64,000 nt of DNA from Gordonia polyisoprenivorans NBRC 16320 = JCM 10675 (GCF_000241325.1 NZ_BAEI01000031.1:62001-126000), one strand, 5' to 3'; positions 1 through 8,101 are shown, counted from the first letter of the stretch. A program made the numbers and translations. Notes: generated by a model from the letters alone, not told the origin.

Positions 1-376
1 GTTCGTCGAGTGAACCGACCTCGGCGATCACCGCGTCGTAGGCGAGCGCGGCATCCCGGTAGGCGGCGAGCCACTCCTCGAACGTCTCGCCGTCGGTGAG
101 CTCGTATCCGTGCTCGAGATTGTCCATGTGGATCTCGGCGTTCGGGTCGCGGTCGAGGATGGTCTGCGTGTGCTCGCGCTGCACCATCGTCAGGTGCTTG
201 AGGAGACCGCCGAGGGTCAGTTCGCTCACGGTGCTGCGGCGGCGGGCCTGCTCGTCGTCGAGATCGCGCAAGGTCACCAGGAACATCGCGCGCTGATCCT
301 CCAACAGGGTCAAGACGTCGGCCTTCTCGCCGGTGACATCGACGGAGAGGGTGACGGAGGTGTAGGTGCCGGCCAT
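1..376 (-). CDS. DinB/DUF664-family protein, 3' end cut by window edge
   Basis: The gene starts at ATG 376 and runs off the left edge, so only about 125 N-terminal residues are present. The translation opens MAGTYTSVTLSVDV, followed by a helical segment and TLGGLLKHLTMVQREH, then IHMDNLEHGYELTDGE. This is the pattern of DinB/DUF664 four-helix bundle proteins, in which such histidines bind a metal. Relatives include mycothiol- and bacillithiol-dependent enzymes, so thiol-linked chemistry is possible, but nothing here proves a substrate. It diverges from the flavin-binding gene at 505 across a 128-base spacer that holds a strong inverted repeat. Confidence 0.75.
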   Translation of the reverse strand, partial: MAGTYTSVTLSVDVTGEKADVLTLLEDQRAMFLVTLRDLDDEQARRRSTVSELTLGGLLKHLTMVQREHTQTILDRDPNAEIHMDNLEHGYELTDGETFEEWLAAYRDAALAYDAVIAEVGSLDE

Positions 377-424
377 GATGGTGCCTTTCGGAGTGGTTCG
401 CGGTCACCACCGAAGCTACGAACC

Positions 425-449
425 AATGCGGACATATCCGGTCCGCATT
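425..449. promoter_or_regulatory. Inverted repeat in divergent spacer, candidate operator
   Basis: Perfect 9-base arms AATGCGGAC and GTCCGCATT are separated by the 7 bases ATATCCG. The repeat lies between the divergent DinB-like gene (start 376) and the flavin-binding gene (start 505), about 50 bases from each start. A position shared by two promoters suits a repressor or activator site. No regulator gene for it is evident nearby, so the protein that binds it is unknown. Confidence 0.45.
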
Positions 450-504
450 TTCTCGGGAAGGGAAATCTGTTGCCGGGAGGCCGCGCGACGCGCACCATGC
501 CCTC

Positions 505-1155
505 ATGCCCGAGTCCTCCTCGTACTCCGATGAACCCGCCGAACTGTCTGCTCTGCGCCGCAAGCCGACTCGCGGTGGCGACCGCGCGTTGCTCGACGAC
601 GTCCTCGATTCGGTCCTCGTCGGAACCCTCTCGACCGTCGTCGACGGGTGGCCGTGGTCGGTGCCGTTGCTCTTCTCCCGCGACGGTGACGACATCCTCA
701 TGCACGGATCGATCGCGGCAGGCGCACTGCGTCATGTGGCCGAGGGTGCGCCGTCGACGTTCACCGTGTTCGTCCTCGACGCAATCGTGGTGGCCGACAG
801 TCTCTTCGACCATTCCGCGAACTATCGGTCCGCGGTGGTGCGAGGTATCCCCGAACGCGCCGACGACGACCTGGCCGCACTGGAAGCCTTGTCGGACAAG
901 CTGATCCCGGGCCGCGTCGCCGAGACGCCGTCGATCACCGGCAAGGAGCGTGCCGCGACGGTCGCCCTGCGGATGCCGATCGTCGACGGTCAGTGGATCG
1001 CCAAGGCCCGCAGTGGAGGTCCCGGTGTCGACACCGACAACTGGACCGGCGTCGTGCCCGTCCGCACCGTCTACGACGACCCGATTCCCGCGACGGGCAC
1101 CGAGATCCCCGAGTCGGTGCGGCGCCTGGCGAGCGGAGGCCGACGACGACGGTGA
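505..1155 (+). CDS. Pyridoxamine 5'-phosphate oxidase-like, FMN-binding (NimA-like) protein
   Basis: A 216-residue cytoplasmic protein with the split-barrel flavin-binding fold. The N-terminal region contains VGTLSTVVDGWPWSVPLLF, the strand-turn-strand that begins PNPOx/NimA-type FMN domains, followed by GDDILMHGS and a central FTVFVLDAIVVADS segment. The C-terminus (GPGVDTDNWTGVVPVRTVY) is typical of actinobacterial proteins annotated as pyridoxamine 5'-phosphate oxidase family. Members bind FMN, F420 or haem, and their substrates are mostly unknown; vitamin B6 oxidation should not be assumed. The nearest purine-rich stretch (GGGAGG, about 475) is too far from the ATG to be a normal ribosome site. 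The last residues are an Arg-rich tail. Confidence 0.8.
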   Translation: MPESSSYSDEPAELSALRRKPTRGGDRALLDDVLDSVLVGTLSTVVDGWPWSVPLLFSRDGDDILMHGSIAAGALRHVAEGAPSTFTVFVLDAIVVADSLFDHSANYRSAVVRGIPERADDDLAALEALSDKLIPGRVAETPSITGKERAATVALRMPIVDGQWIAKARSGGPGVDTDNWTGVVPVRTVYDDPIPATGTEIPESVRRLASGGRRRR

Positions 1156-1176
1156 CCTGTGATGACGGGGCCGGTA

Positions 1177-2772
1177 CTACCTCTGCCGCAGGACGAATCG
1201 CTGGATCTTGCCGCTCGGTGTCTTGGGCAGCGCGTCGACGAAATGCACGCTGCGCGGATAGGCATGCGCGGCGAAACCCGTCTTGACCAGCTGCTGCAGC
1301 TCGGACTCCAGGGCGTCGTCGCCGACCACACCGTCGGCGAGCACGACGAAGGCCTCGAGGACCTCGCCGCGCAACTCGTCCGGCCGGCCGACGACGGCGA
1401 CGTCGATCACCGACGGATGCGTGATCAGCACGCTCTCGACGTCGAATGGTCCGATCCGGTAGCCGGCCATGATGATCACATCGTCGTCCCGAGCGCTGAA
1501 GAAGTAGTTGCCGTTCTCGTCGACCCGGCCCGTGTCGCCGGTCAGATACCAACGCCGGTCCTCGGTGAACCGGGCCGCGGTCTTCTCCGGGTCGTCGAGG
1601 TATCCGGTGAACCACAGTGCCGGACTGGCCGATACATCGATCGCGATCTGTCCGTCGACGATGCCGGTGGCGAAACCGGGCATCGGTTGGCCCATCGATC
1701 CGGGGATCAGCGGTCGCCGCACTTCCGGGGCCCAGTGGTTGTTGATGAACATGCCGTGTTCGGTCTGGCCGTAGTGGTCGCGCACCTCGGTTCCCAATGC
1801 GCCTGTTGCCCAATCGATCACATCTGGCGTCAGCGGCTCGCCCGCCGACGACGCATGCCGTAGCGAAAAGCCCTCGATCGCACCGCTTTTGCTCAGCGCG
1901 CGATATACCGTTGGGGCGGCGGCGAAGTTGGTGACGCCCAGCTCGCCGAGAATGCGAGCGCTCAGCTCCGGCGTGAAACCGGCCTGCAGCAAGATGTTCG
2001 GGCGTCCGGTGGCCAGCGGACCGAGGATGCCGTAATACAGGCCGTAGGCCCAGCCCGGGTCGGCGGCATTCCAGAACACGTCGTCGTCGGTCACGTCGAG
2101 ACCGAAACGCATGTACGTGACGAACGCCGCCAGTGCGCGCACCGGCACCGGAACCCCCTTGGGCGCGCCCGTGGTTCCGCTGGTGAACAGCAGGATCAGG
2201 TGCCCGTCGCCGCCGACGGCCACCGAATCCTCCCAGGGCGCACTCGCGGCGAGCAGGGTGTCGAAATCGTGGGTGCCAGACGCGCTCTCGGCCGGACTCC
2301 CGGCACCGGCGACCACCGTGGTCAGGCCCTCGATTCCGTCGAGTTTGTCGACCTGACTCGCCTCGGTCACCACGATGTCGGCGTCGCCTCCACGTAGCCG
2401 CATCTCGATCGCCGGTGTCGCGAACGCCGTGAACAGCGGGATGTAGACGGCGCCGAGGCGGGCGAGTGCCAGCAATGTGACCACCAGCTCGACGCGCTTG
2501 CCCATCAGCACACCGATTCGCGAACCGCGCTCGACGCCGAGCCCGGCCAGGGCGGTCGTGAACTTCCGTGACTGAGCGGCCAGGTCGCCGTAGGTGATGC
2601 GGGTGGTGACGAGGTCGTCGCCGCTGGTGCCGACCGTCACGAAAGCGACGGCATCCGGGTCGTGCCGGTCGACGAGCAGGGTCGCGGCATTCGCGTCGTT
2701 CGCGCCGAACTCGGCCAGCAACGCGGCCACCTCGGCCTCGGCGGAGGGATGCGCGGGAGCGGTCTGGGTCAT
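1177..2772 (-). CDS. AMP-forming acyl-CoA synthetase
   Basis: A 531-residue ANL-superfamily enzyme that would activate a carboxylic acid to its acyl-CoA through an acyl-adenylate. The phosphate-binding loop LLFTSGTTGAPKGVP lies near residue 194. The YGQTEHGMF motif, the hinge region YLTGDTGRVDENGNYFFSAR and the C-terminal PKTPSGKIQR lysine motif are all present, so the enzyme looks intact. Length and the motif around YGQTE resemble medium-chain or acetyl-CoA-synthetase-like members rather than long-chain FadD proteins. It diverges from the GAF-LuxR regulator at 2891, which is the obvious candidate controller. The acid it uses cannot be read from sequence; an aromatic or short-chain acid would fit the neighbourhood. 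Confidence 0.9.
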   Translation of the reverse strand: MTQTAPAHPSAEAEVAALLAEFGANDANAATLLVDRHDPDAVAFVTVGTSGDDLVTTRITYGDLAAQSRKFTTALAGLGVERGSRIGVLMGKRVELVVTLLALARLGAVYIPLFTAFATPAIEMRLRGGDADIVVTEASQVDKLDGIEGLTTVVAGAGSPAESASGTHDFDTLLAASAPWEDSVAVGGDGHLILLFTSGTTGAPKGVPVPVRALAAFVTYMRFGLDVTDDDVFWNAADPGWAYGLYYGILGPLATGRPNILLQAGFTPELSARILGELGVTNFAAAPTVYRALSKSGAIEGFSLRHASSAGEPLTPDVIDWATGALGTEVRDHYGQTEHGMFINNHWAPEVRRPLIPGSMGQPMPGFATGIVDGQIAIDVSASPALWFTGYLDDPEKTAARFTEDRRWYLTGDTGRVDENGNYFFSARDDDVIIMAGYRIGPFDVESVLITHPSVIDVAVVGRPDELRGEVLEAFVVLADGVVGDDALESELQQLVKTGFAAHAYPRSVHFVDALPKTPSGKIQRFVLRQR

Positions 2773-2839
2773 GGTCTCACCTGGGCCTCATGAGTAAGCT
2801 GAATCACAGTCGCACGCATTGTCTGCCGCGACCAACGAT

Positions 2840-2870
2840 GTGTGCCACCCCCCGAAGAGGGGGCGCACAC
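2840..2870 (+). promoter_or_regulatory. GC-rich hairpin in the leader of the GAF-LuxR gene
   Basis: GTGTGC and CACCCCC pair with GGGGGC and GCACAC around a short CGAAGA loop. The hairpin ends about 5 bases before the GGAGGAGG ribosome-binding site at 2875-2882. It sits in the spacer between the divergent acyl-CoA synthetase and regulator genes. It could be a dyad operator or an RNA structure that limits translation of the regulator. Confidence 0.4.
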
Positions 2871-2890
2871 GACCGGAGGAGGTGACCGAG

Positions 2891-3697
2891 ATGCCCGAAT
2901 CTCTCGCGGCGCCGGTGACCGACGCGCTGCGCCGATTGCGCCGGGCCAGCGGCGTCTCCCTCGCCTTCGGTGGTGTCGTGCAGAGCGGGCACGGACTGCG
3001 TCTGAGCCACTTCGTCGGCCACACGGTCGGTGCGCTCAACGGCGTTGCCGTCGACATCGGGCACGGACTCGGCGGCAAGGTGGTGGCCACCAACCGGCCG
3101 ATGGTCGTCGACGACTACCTGAAGACGCCGCGGATCACTCACCGCTACAACGCGGTCATCGCGACGGAGGGTCTGCGGGCGATGGCCGCGGCGCCGGTGA
3201 TCGTCGACCGGACACCGGTGGCGGTGATCTACGGCGCGTTGCGCACCGACGATCCGCTCGGCGACCGGGCACTCGACGCCCTCGCCGTGGAGGCTCGCAC
3301 GCTCGAACAGCAGATCGTCGCCGCCCGGACGTCGGTGGAAACCGTGACCGGGCAGCCCGAGGCCGACGCGCTGCGCGTTCGGCTGACCGAGGCGTATGCA
3401 CAACTGCGTGACCTCGCGCGCTCGGTCGACGACGCCGAGGTCGCCGCCGCGATCGGTCGCATCACCGACGGGCTCCTCGACGCCGCGCCCGATCACGAGT
3501 CGGTGGCGTTGACCCGCCGCGAGCAGGACGTGCTGGCGCTGGCCGCGCTCGGCTATCCCAACGCACGAATCGCCGACTCGCTGGGCATCGGCGTCCAGAC
3601 CGCCAAGGGCTATGTGAAGGACGCGATGCGAAAGCTCGGTGCCACAAGCCGATTGGAGGCAGTGGTGATCGCGCGGCGCTCCGGTCTGCTGCCGTGA
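2891..3697 (+). CDS. GAF-domain LuxR-family transcriptional regulator
   Basis: The ATG at 2891 is chosen because GGAGGAGG ends 8 bases before it; an in-frame TTG at 2819 would add 24 unconserved residues. The 268-residue product has an N-terminal GAF-like sensor (about residues 10-150, with GHGLGGKVVATNRPMVVDDY and RHxYNAVIATEGLRAMAAAP-like segments) and a C-terminal LuxR/NarL helix-turn-helix (LTRREQDVLALAALGYPNAR, then QTAKGYVKDAMRKLG). There is no receiver domain, so it is probably ligand-responsive rather than phosphorylated. Its divergence from the acyl-CoA synthetase suggests it controls that gene. Its stop overlaps the GTG of the next gene. Confidence 0.85.
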   Translation: MPESLAAPVTDALRRLRRASGVSLAFGGVVQSGHGLRLSHFVGHTVGALNGVAVDIGHGLGGKVVATNRPMVVDDYLKTPRITHRYNAVIATEGLRAMAAAPVIVDRTPVAVIYGALRTDDPLGDRALDALAVEARTLEQQIVAARTSVETVTGQPEADALRVRLTEAYAQLRDLARSVDDAEVAAAIGRITDGLLDAAPDHESVALTRREQDVLALAALGYPNARIADSLGIGVQTAKGYVKDAMRKLGATSRLEAVVIARRSGLLP

Positions 3698-3702
3698 GTG
3701 TC
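3673..3702 (+). repeat. 30-base direct repeat, copy 1
   Basis: This 30-base stretch recurs at 4212-4241 with 29 of 30 bases identical (core GGTCTGCTGCCGTGAGTGTC). Copy 1 encodes the last residues RRSGLLP of the GAF-LuxR regulator, its stop, and the first codons of the GNAT gene. The two copies therefore flank almost exactly the acetyltransferase gene. Confidence 0.85.
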
Positions 3703-4176
3703 ATGAGCGTCCCGGGCCGCCTCGTCCGCCTGGCCGGCCCGGGCGATGCGGCGGTCGTCGGTCGGCTGCTGTTCGACTTCAACACCGAGTTCGAGAGTCC
3801 GACCCCGAGTGCCGACGAGTTCGCCGGCCGCTTCACCCGTCTGCTCGCCGGTGACGACGTGCTCGTCGTGCTGGCCGAGTCCGACGGGGAGCCCACCGGA
3901 TTCGCCTACCTGACGCTCCGCCCGACCCCGTACGGCGACGGGCCGCTCGCGCAGTTGGAGGAGTTGTACGTCGTACCCGCGTTCCGGGACGGGGGCATCG
4001 GCACCGCCCTGCTCACCCAAGCTGTCGACGAGGTGCTGGACCGCGACGCGATCGAGATGCACATCAACGTCGACGAGATCGACACCGACACCCGACGCTT
4101 CTACGAGCGGCTCGGGTTCACCAACATCGAGCCCGGTGAGGACTACCGGATGCTCTGTTACCTGCGGGAGCTCTGA
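3694..4176 (+). CDS. GNAT-family N-acetyltransferase
   Basis: A 160-residue single-domain acetyltransferase. Motif A (LEELYVVPAFRDGGIGTALL, residues about 88-107) contains the Arg/Gly loop that binds the acetyl-CoA pyrophosphate, and RRFYERLGFTN is the usual C-terminal motif B. The GTG start at 3694 overlaps the upstream stop codon (GTGA), so it is translationally coupled to the GAF-LuxR gene; an ATG three codons later is an alternative. The substrate is unknown. It is flanked by the two copies of a 30-base direct repeat, which hints at insertion or local duplication. Confidence 0.88.
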   Translation: MSVMSVPGRLVRLAGPGDAAVVGRLLFDFNTEFESPTPSADEFAGRFTRLLAGDDVLVVLAESDGEPTGFAYLTLRPTPYGDGPLAQLEELYVVPAFRDGGIGTALLTQAVDEVLDRDAIEMHINVDEIDTDTRRFYERLGFTNIEPGEDYRMLCYLREL

Positions 4177-4211
4177 TGGTCTGGCTGCGGCCGGCGGTCA
4201 CCGGCGAAACG

Positions 4212-4241
4212 GCGGCGTTCCGGTCTGCTGCCGTGAGTGTC
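4212..4241 (+). repeat. 30-base direct repeat, copy 2
   Basis: This is the second copy of the sequence at 3673-3702, with a single C/T difference. It lies after the GNAT stop and runs into the start region of the IclR gene. Reading it in the same frame as copy 1 again gives RRSGLLP followed by TGA, so it looks like a displaced 3' end of the GAF-LuxR gene. Confidence 0.85.
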
Positions 4242-4242
4242 G

Positions 4243-5046
4243 ATGGCCGGTAACACCTCGACTCCGGGCGCGTCGGTGGCGTCGCGCACGCTCGCGTTGC
4301 TGGGTACGTTCGATTCCACTCATCGGGTGCTCTCGTTGTCCGAAATGGCCGCGCGTGCAAGTCTTCCGTTGCCGACGGCGCATCGTCTCGCGGGCGAGCT
4401 CGAGCGGTGGGGTGCGCTGGTGCGCCGGCCCGACGGCCGGTACGTGATCGGCAGACGCCTGTGGGATCTCGGGCTTCTCGCGCCGATCCAGTCGGGGATT
4501 CGGGAGGTCGCCGAACCATTTCTCCACGACCTCTACGCCGCGACCACGGCGACCGTGCACCTGGCCATCCGGGAGGGTACCGCCGCGCTGTATCTCGACC
4601 GCATCTCCGGAAAGGAGTCGGTGCCGGTCGTCAGCCGGGTCGGCGGGCGGCTCCCGTTGGCCGCCACCGGCGTCGGGAAGGTGTTGCTCGCCTACGCCCC
4701 CAACGACATTCGCGAGGAGGTGATGGCCTCGCTCACGCGGATCACCCCGCACACCATCGTGAACCCGAAGCTCCTCGACGACCAGCTGCGCCGCGTTCAC
4801 GACGAGGGCTACGCGACAACCGTCGAGGAGATGACGCTCGGCGCCTGCTCGGTGGCTGTCCCCGTGCGCGGTCCCGACGGCGTGGTCGCCGCCCTCGGCA
4901 TGGTGGTGCCGTCGATCAGCGGTCGGCTACCGCGGATCGTCGCCGCGTTGCAGGTTGCCGCACAAGGGATCGGGCGCTCGCTCGGGGCGCCCACCCTCAT
5001 TGGCGGTGTCCCATCGCCTGGTGGTCGAGGTGCGGAGGAGCGTTAG
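4243..5046 (+). CDS. IclR-family transcriptional regulator, possible PobR
   Basis: About 267 residues with an N-terminal winged helix-turn-helix (LSEMAARASLPLPTAHRLAG, roughly residues 25-45) and a C-terminal IclR effector domain (LAIREGTAALYLDRISGKES, GKVLLAY, and GACSVAVPVRGPDGVVAALG). ATG 4243 or GTG 4237 could start it; neither has a clear ribosome site. It is transcribed towards pobA, and IclR-type PobR proteins commonly control pobA in actinobacteria, so that role is likely but inferred. Oddly, its last residues (GGRGAEER) and stop codon lie inside an intergenic repeat of the family also seen at 19.1, 34.6 and 36.3 kb. Confidence 0.88.
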   Translation: MAGNTSTPGASVASRTLALLGTFDSTHRVLSLSEMAARASLPLPTAHRLAGELERWGALVRRPDGRYVIGRRLWDLGLLAPIQSGIREVAEPFLHDLYAATTATVHLAIREGTAALYLDRISGKESVPVVSRVGGRLPLAATGVGKVLLAYAPNDIREEVMASLTRITPHTIVNPKLLDDQLRRVHDEGYATTVEEMTLGACSVAVPVRGPDGVVAALGMVVPSISGRLPRIVAALQVAAQGIGRSLGAPTLIGGVPSPGGRGAEER

Positions 5047-5255
5047 CGACGGAGCCTCGAGACCTGTTGTGTTGCTGCTGGTTCCGGAGTTGCGGAGTTC
5101 CAGCGTCGGCTTGCGGTGGTCTCGAGGCGCTCCGGCTCGCTGCGCTCGCGCGGGGCTCCTCGACCATCGGGGAGGAGCAGGGTGTCTCGACCAACGGAAA
5201 AGGGCGGGGCTCCTCGACCATCGGAAAGACGCGGGGTGTTTCGACCATCGCGGGG
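5021..5255. repeat. Intergenic repeat cluster (GGTCTCGAG family), copy A
   Basis: A right-type unit (5021-5064: GGTCGAGGTGC ... GAGCCTCGAGACC) is followed by a left-type unit (5118-5170: GGTCTCGAGG ... CTCCTCGACCATCGG), then by short units at 5183-5198, 5206-5224 and 5238-5255, each containing TCGACCA. The 19-base string at 5152-5170 is repeated exactly at 5206-5224. The cluster fills the junction of the convergent IclR and pobA genes and supplies the IclR stop codon. Confidence 0.8.
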
Positions 5256-5270
5256 CGGCCGCCCGGCAGA

Positions 5271-6455
5271 TCAGACCGAGGGCCAGCCCGTGTATCCCTC
5301 GGCGAGATAGGCCGATCCGGCCTCGGAGGCCGTCAGGGTTTCGAGTTCGCCGAGCTGGCGGCGCTCGTCGAAGTCCGATGCGTCGGAAGCCTTGTGCAGC
5401 ATCGTCGTCATCCAGTACGAGAAGTGCTGAGCCTTCCAGACGCGGGCGAGTGCACGGTCGGTGTAGGAGTCCAGTGCCGTCTCGTCGTCCGCGAGCAGGG
5501 TTCGCTCGATGGTCTCGGCCAACACCCGGACGTCGGCGAGGGCGAGGTTGAGCCCCTTGGCGCCCGTCGGGGGAACCGTATGTGCCGCATCGCCGGCGAG
5601 GAGCAACTTTCCGTCGCGCATCGGGGTTTGCACGAAGCTGCGGAACGGCAGCACGCTCTTGTCGATGATCGGACCTTCCTGCAACGCGAAACCGTCCTGT
5701 CCGGCCAGCCGGCGCTGCAGTTCGGCCCAGATCCGGTCGTCGGACCAGTCGTCGGGATTCTCGGCCGGGTCGCACTGGAAGTACATGCGCTGCACCGACT
5801 CCGTGCGCTGACTGATCAGCGCGAAGCCGAACGGGGAACGGGTGTAGATCAATTCGGGTGCGCTACGCGGAGCCTCGGCGAGGATGCCGAACCAGGCGAA
5901 CGGATACTCGCGGAACAGTCGCTGCGGGTTGGCGACGAGGTCGCGGCAGATGCTGCGCGAGCCATCGGCGCCGACGACGAGGTCGGCCCGGATCTCGTGG
6001 CGCCCATCGGCATCGGTGTAGGCCACACGAGGGGCGTCGCGGTGGTCGGTGACCGCGGTGTCGGCGATGCCGTAGCGGAGGTCGCCGCCGTCACGAACCC
6101 GTGCGGCGTGGAGATCGATGAACACGTCGGTCTGTGGGTAGAGCCAGCATGAGGCGCCGACGAGTTTCTGGAAGTCGATGCGGTGGCTGACACCGTCGAA
6201 GCGCAGGTCGATGCCCTGGTGTTCGTGGCCGTCGGTGAGGACGCGGTCGCTGACCCCGGATTCGACGAGCAACCGGACGCTGTCCCGCTCCAGGATTCCG
6301 GCGCGGTGGGTGGTCTCGATCTGCTCGTAGGTGCGGGTGTCGAGGACGATGCTCTCGATTCCGGCCCGATGCAGCAGGTGCGAGAGCATCAGGCCGGCCG
6401 GACCGCCGCCGACGATCGCGACCTGCGTGCGGGTGGTGCTGGTGAAGGTGGACAT
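5271..6455 (-). CDS. pobA: 4-hydroxybenzoate 3-monooxygenase
   Basis: A 394-residue flavoprotein hydroxylase that converts 4-hydroxybenzoate to protocatechuate using FAD, NAD(P)H and oxygen. The N-terminal dinucleotide motif VAIVGGGPAGLMLSHLLHRA, the THRAGILE segment and the second FAD motif LLAGDAAHTVPPTGAKGLNL are intact, and the length matches PobA. ATG 6455 is preferred over an upstream in-frame start because GAGGAG lies about 6 bases before it. It is divergent from an aldehyde dehydrogenase and convergent with an IclR regulator. No protocatechuate ring-cleavage genes are in the window, so the rest of the pathway must lie elsewhere. Confidence 0.93.
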   Translation of the reverse strand: MSTFTSTTRTQVAIVGGGPAGLMLSHLLHRAGIESIVLDTRTYEQIETTHRAGILERDSVRLLVESGVSDRVLTDGHEHQGIDLRFDGVSHRIDFQKLVGASCWLYPQTDVFIDLHAARVRDGGDLRYGIADTAVTDHRDAPRVAYTDADGRHEIRADLVVGADGSRSICRDLVANPQRLFREYPFAWFGILAEAPRSAPELIYTRSPFGFALISQRTESVQRMYFQCDPAENPDDWSDDRIWAELQRRLAGQDGFALQEGPIIDKSVLPFRSFVQTPMRDGKLLLAGDAAHTVPPTGAKGLNLALADVRVLAETIERTLLADDETALDSYTDRALARVWKAQHFSYWMTTMLHKASDASDFDERRQLGELETLTASEAGSAYLAEGYTGWPSV

Positions 6456-6514
6456 GTGACTCCTCTGGTTGAGCACACGGTAGAGAGAGCGTTGTCACAA
6501 CCACCAGACCGCAC

Positions 6515-6529
6515 TTCCACTCAGTGAAA
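6515..6529. promoter_or_regulatory. Inverted repeat upstream of pobA, candidate operator
   Basis: TTCCACTCAGTGAAA is a 15-base near-perfect palindrome (7-base arms, one mismatch, one central base). It lies about 60 bases upstream of the pobA start and about 110 bases upstream of the divergent aldehyde dehydrogenase. Size and position suit an IclR-type dimer site, so the IclR protein at 4243 is the first candidate to bind it. Confidence 0.45.
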
Positions 6530-6640
6530 GCACATGCCGATGTGCAGCAGAAGCGGGTGTCACGACTGGGCAGCTGCGGCACACTGGATTGTGACCCGCG
6601 GCACACAGCAGTGATTGCGTGGACATCTCAGGAGGCGTGA

Positions 6641-8080
6641 ATGATCACCTACGACAAACTCTTCATCGGCGGACAGTGGGTAGCCCCGGCATCGGGTGAA
6701 CAGATCGAGGTCGTGTCGTCGAGCACCGAGGAACAGATCGGTGTGGTGCCGGCTGCGGTCGAGGCCGATGTGGACGCCGCGGTCGCCGCAGCGCGGGCGG
6801 CGTTCGACGATCCGCAAGGTTGGGCGCGCTGGGAACCGTCGCGCCGTGCCGATGCGATGGAACAGCTCGCTGACATCCTCGAGACCAAAGGCGAGGAGAT
6901 GGCTCGCCGGGTGTCGGCGCAGAACGGCATGCCGATCGCCATCTCGAGTCAGCTCGAAACCGGCGTCCCGCTGACCCTGCTGCGGTACTACGCGGGGCTG
7001 GCACGTGGGTTCTCCTTCGAGGTCGAGCAGGACCACCTGTTCGGCGGGACGACGCTGGTGCGCCGGGAACCGGTCGGTGTGGTCGGGGCGATCGTCCCGT
7101 GGAATTATCCGCAGGCACTCGCGGCGTTCAAATACGGTCCGGCGCTGGCCGCCGGCTGCGCGATCGTGCTCAAGCCGTCACCGGAAACGGTGCTCGACGC
7201 CTTCTTGTTCGCCGAGGCCGTCGCCGAGAGCGACATCCCCGACGGCGTCGTCAACGTGGTGCCCGGTGGCCGGGAGACCGGCGCCTACCTGGTCTCGCAC
7301 CGCGACGTCGACAAGGTGGCGTTCACCGGGTCGACCGCGGCCGGCCGACAGATCGCGGCCACCTGCGGGCAGCTGCTGCGCCCGGTGACCCTGGAACTCG
7401 GCGGCAAGTCCGCCGCGATCGTCCTCGACGATGCCAATCTCGACCTGTCGGTGATGGGGGAGCGACTCTTCGAGAGCCTGCTGGTCAACAACGGCCAGAC
7501 CTGCTACCTCGGAACCCGAATCCTGGCCCCCGACAACAGGTATGACGAGGTCGTCGACACCTTGGCGGCATTCATGAGCAGTCTGCCGGTCGGCGATGCG
7601 CTCGACGAGTCGACGATGATCGGCCCGATGGCCAGTCGCACTCATCGCGATCGGGTGGAGGGCTACATCGAGAAGGGCAAGGGTGACGGAGCGCGCGTCG
7701 TGGTCGGCGGTGGTCGCAGCGAACGTGACCGAGGCTGGTTCGTGCAACCGACCCTGTTCGCCGACGTCGACAACCACTCGACCATCGCGCAGGAGGAGAT
7801 CTTCGGTCCGGTCCTCTCGGTGATCCGCTACTCCGACACCGACGACGCGATCCGGCTGGCCAACGACTCCGACTACGGTCTCGGTGGTTCGGTGTGGACC
7901 TCCGATCCCGACCGCGGCAAGGATGTGGCGCGGCGGGTGCGCACCGGAACCATCGGCATCAACCGGTACATGCCCGATCCGGGCGCGCCATTCGGTGGCG
8001 TCAAGGACAGCGGTATCGGACGAGAACTCGGGCCGCAATCGATGGAGGCCTACCTGGTGTACAAGTCGATCTACGCCTGA
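6641..8080 (+). CDS. NAD(P)-dependent aldehyde dehydrogenase
   Basis: A 479-residue ALDH-superfamily enzyme with a strong AGGAGG site before ATG 6641. Landmarks in order are GAIVPWNYPQ (cofactor and oxyanion region), FTGSTAAGRQI, the general-base motif ELGGKSA, the catalytic cysteine in NNGQTCYLGTRI, and [10 protein letters not shown] near the C-terminus. All catalytic residues are present. It diverges from pobA, so one reasonable inference is oxidation of an aromatic aldehyde such as 4-hydroxybenzaldehyde to the PobA substrate. The sequence alone does not fix the substrate, and terpenoid or aliphatic aldehydes remain possible. Confidence 0.9.
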   Translation: MITYDKLFIGGQWVAPASGEQIEVVSSSTEEQIGVVPAAVEADVDAAVAAARAAFDDPQGWARWEPSRRADAMEQLADILETKGEEMARRVSAQNGMPIAISSQLETGVPLTLLRYYAGLARGFSFEVEQDHLFGGTTLVRREPVGVVGAIVPWNYPQALAAFKYGPALAAGCAIVLKPSPETVLDAFLFAEAVAESDIPDGVVNVVPGGRETGAYLVSHRDVDKVAFTGSTAAGRQIAATCGQLLRPVTLELGGKSAAIVLDDANLDLSVMGERLFESLLVNNGQTCYLGTRILAPDNRYDEVVDTLAAFMSSLPVGDALDESTMIGPMASRTHRDRVEGYIEKGKGDGARVVVGGGRSERDRGWFVQPTLFADVDNHSTIAQEEIFGPVLSVIRYSDTDDAIRLANDSDYGLGGSVWTSDPDRGKDVARRVRTGTIGINRYMPDPGAPFGGVKDSGIGRELGPQSMEAYLVYKSIYA

Positions 8081-8101
8081 GACCGGCACGTCCGGCCCGA
8101 G

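Noticed and set aside
505..1155. True pyridoxamine 5'-phosphate oxidase (pdxH)
   Set aside because: The fold is similar but the protein resembles uncharacterised NimA/PNPOx-like flavin binders; no PdxH-specific motif was recognised.
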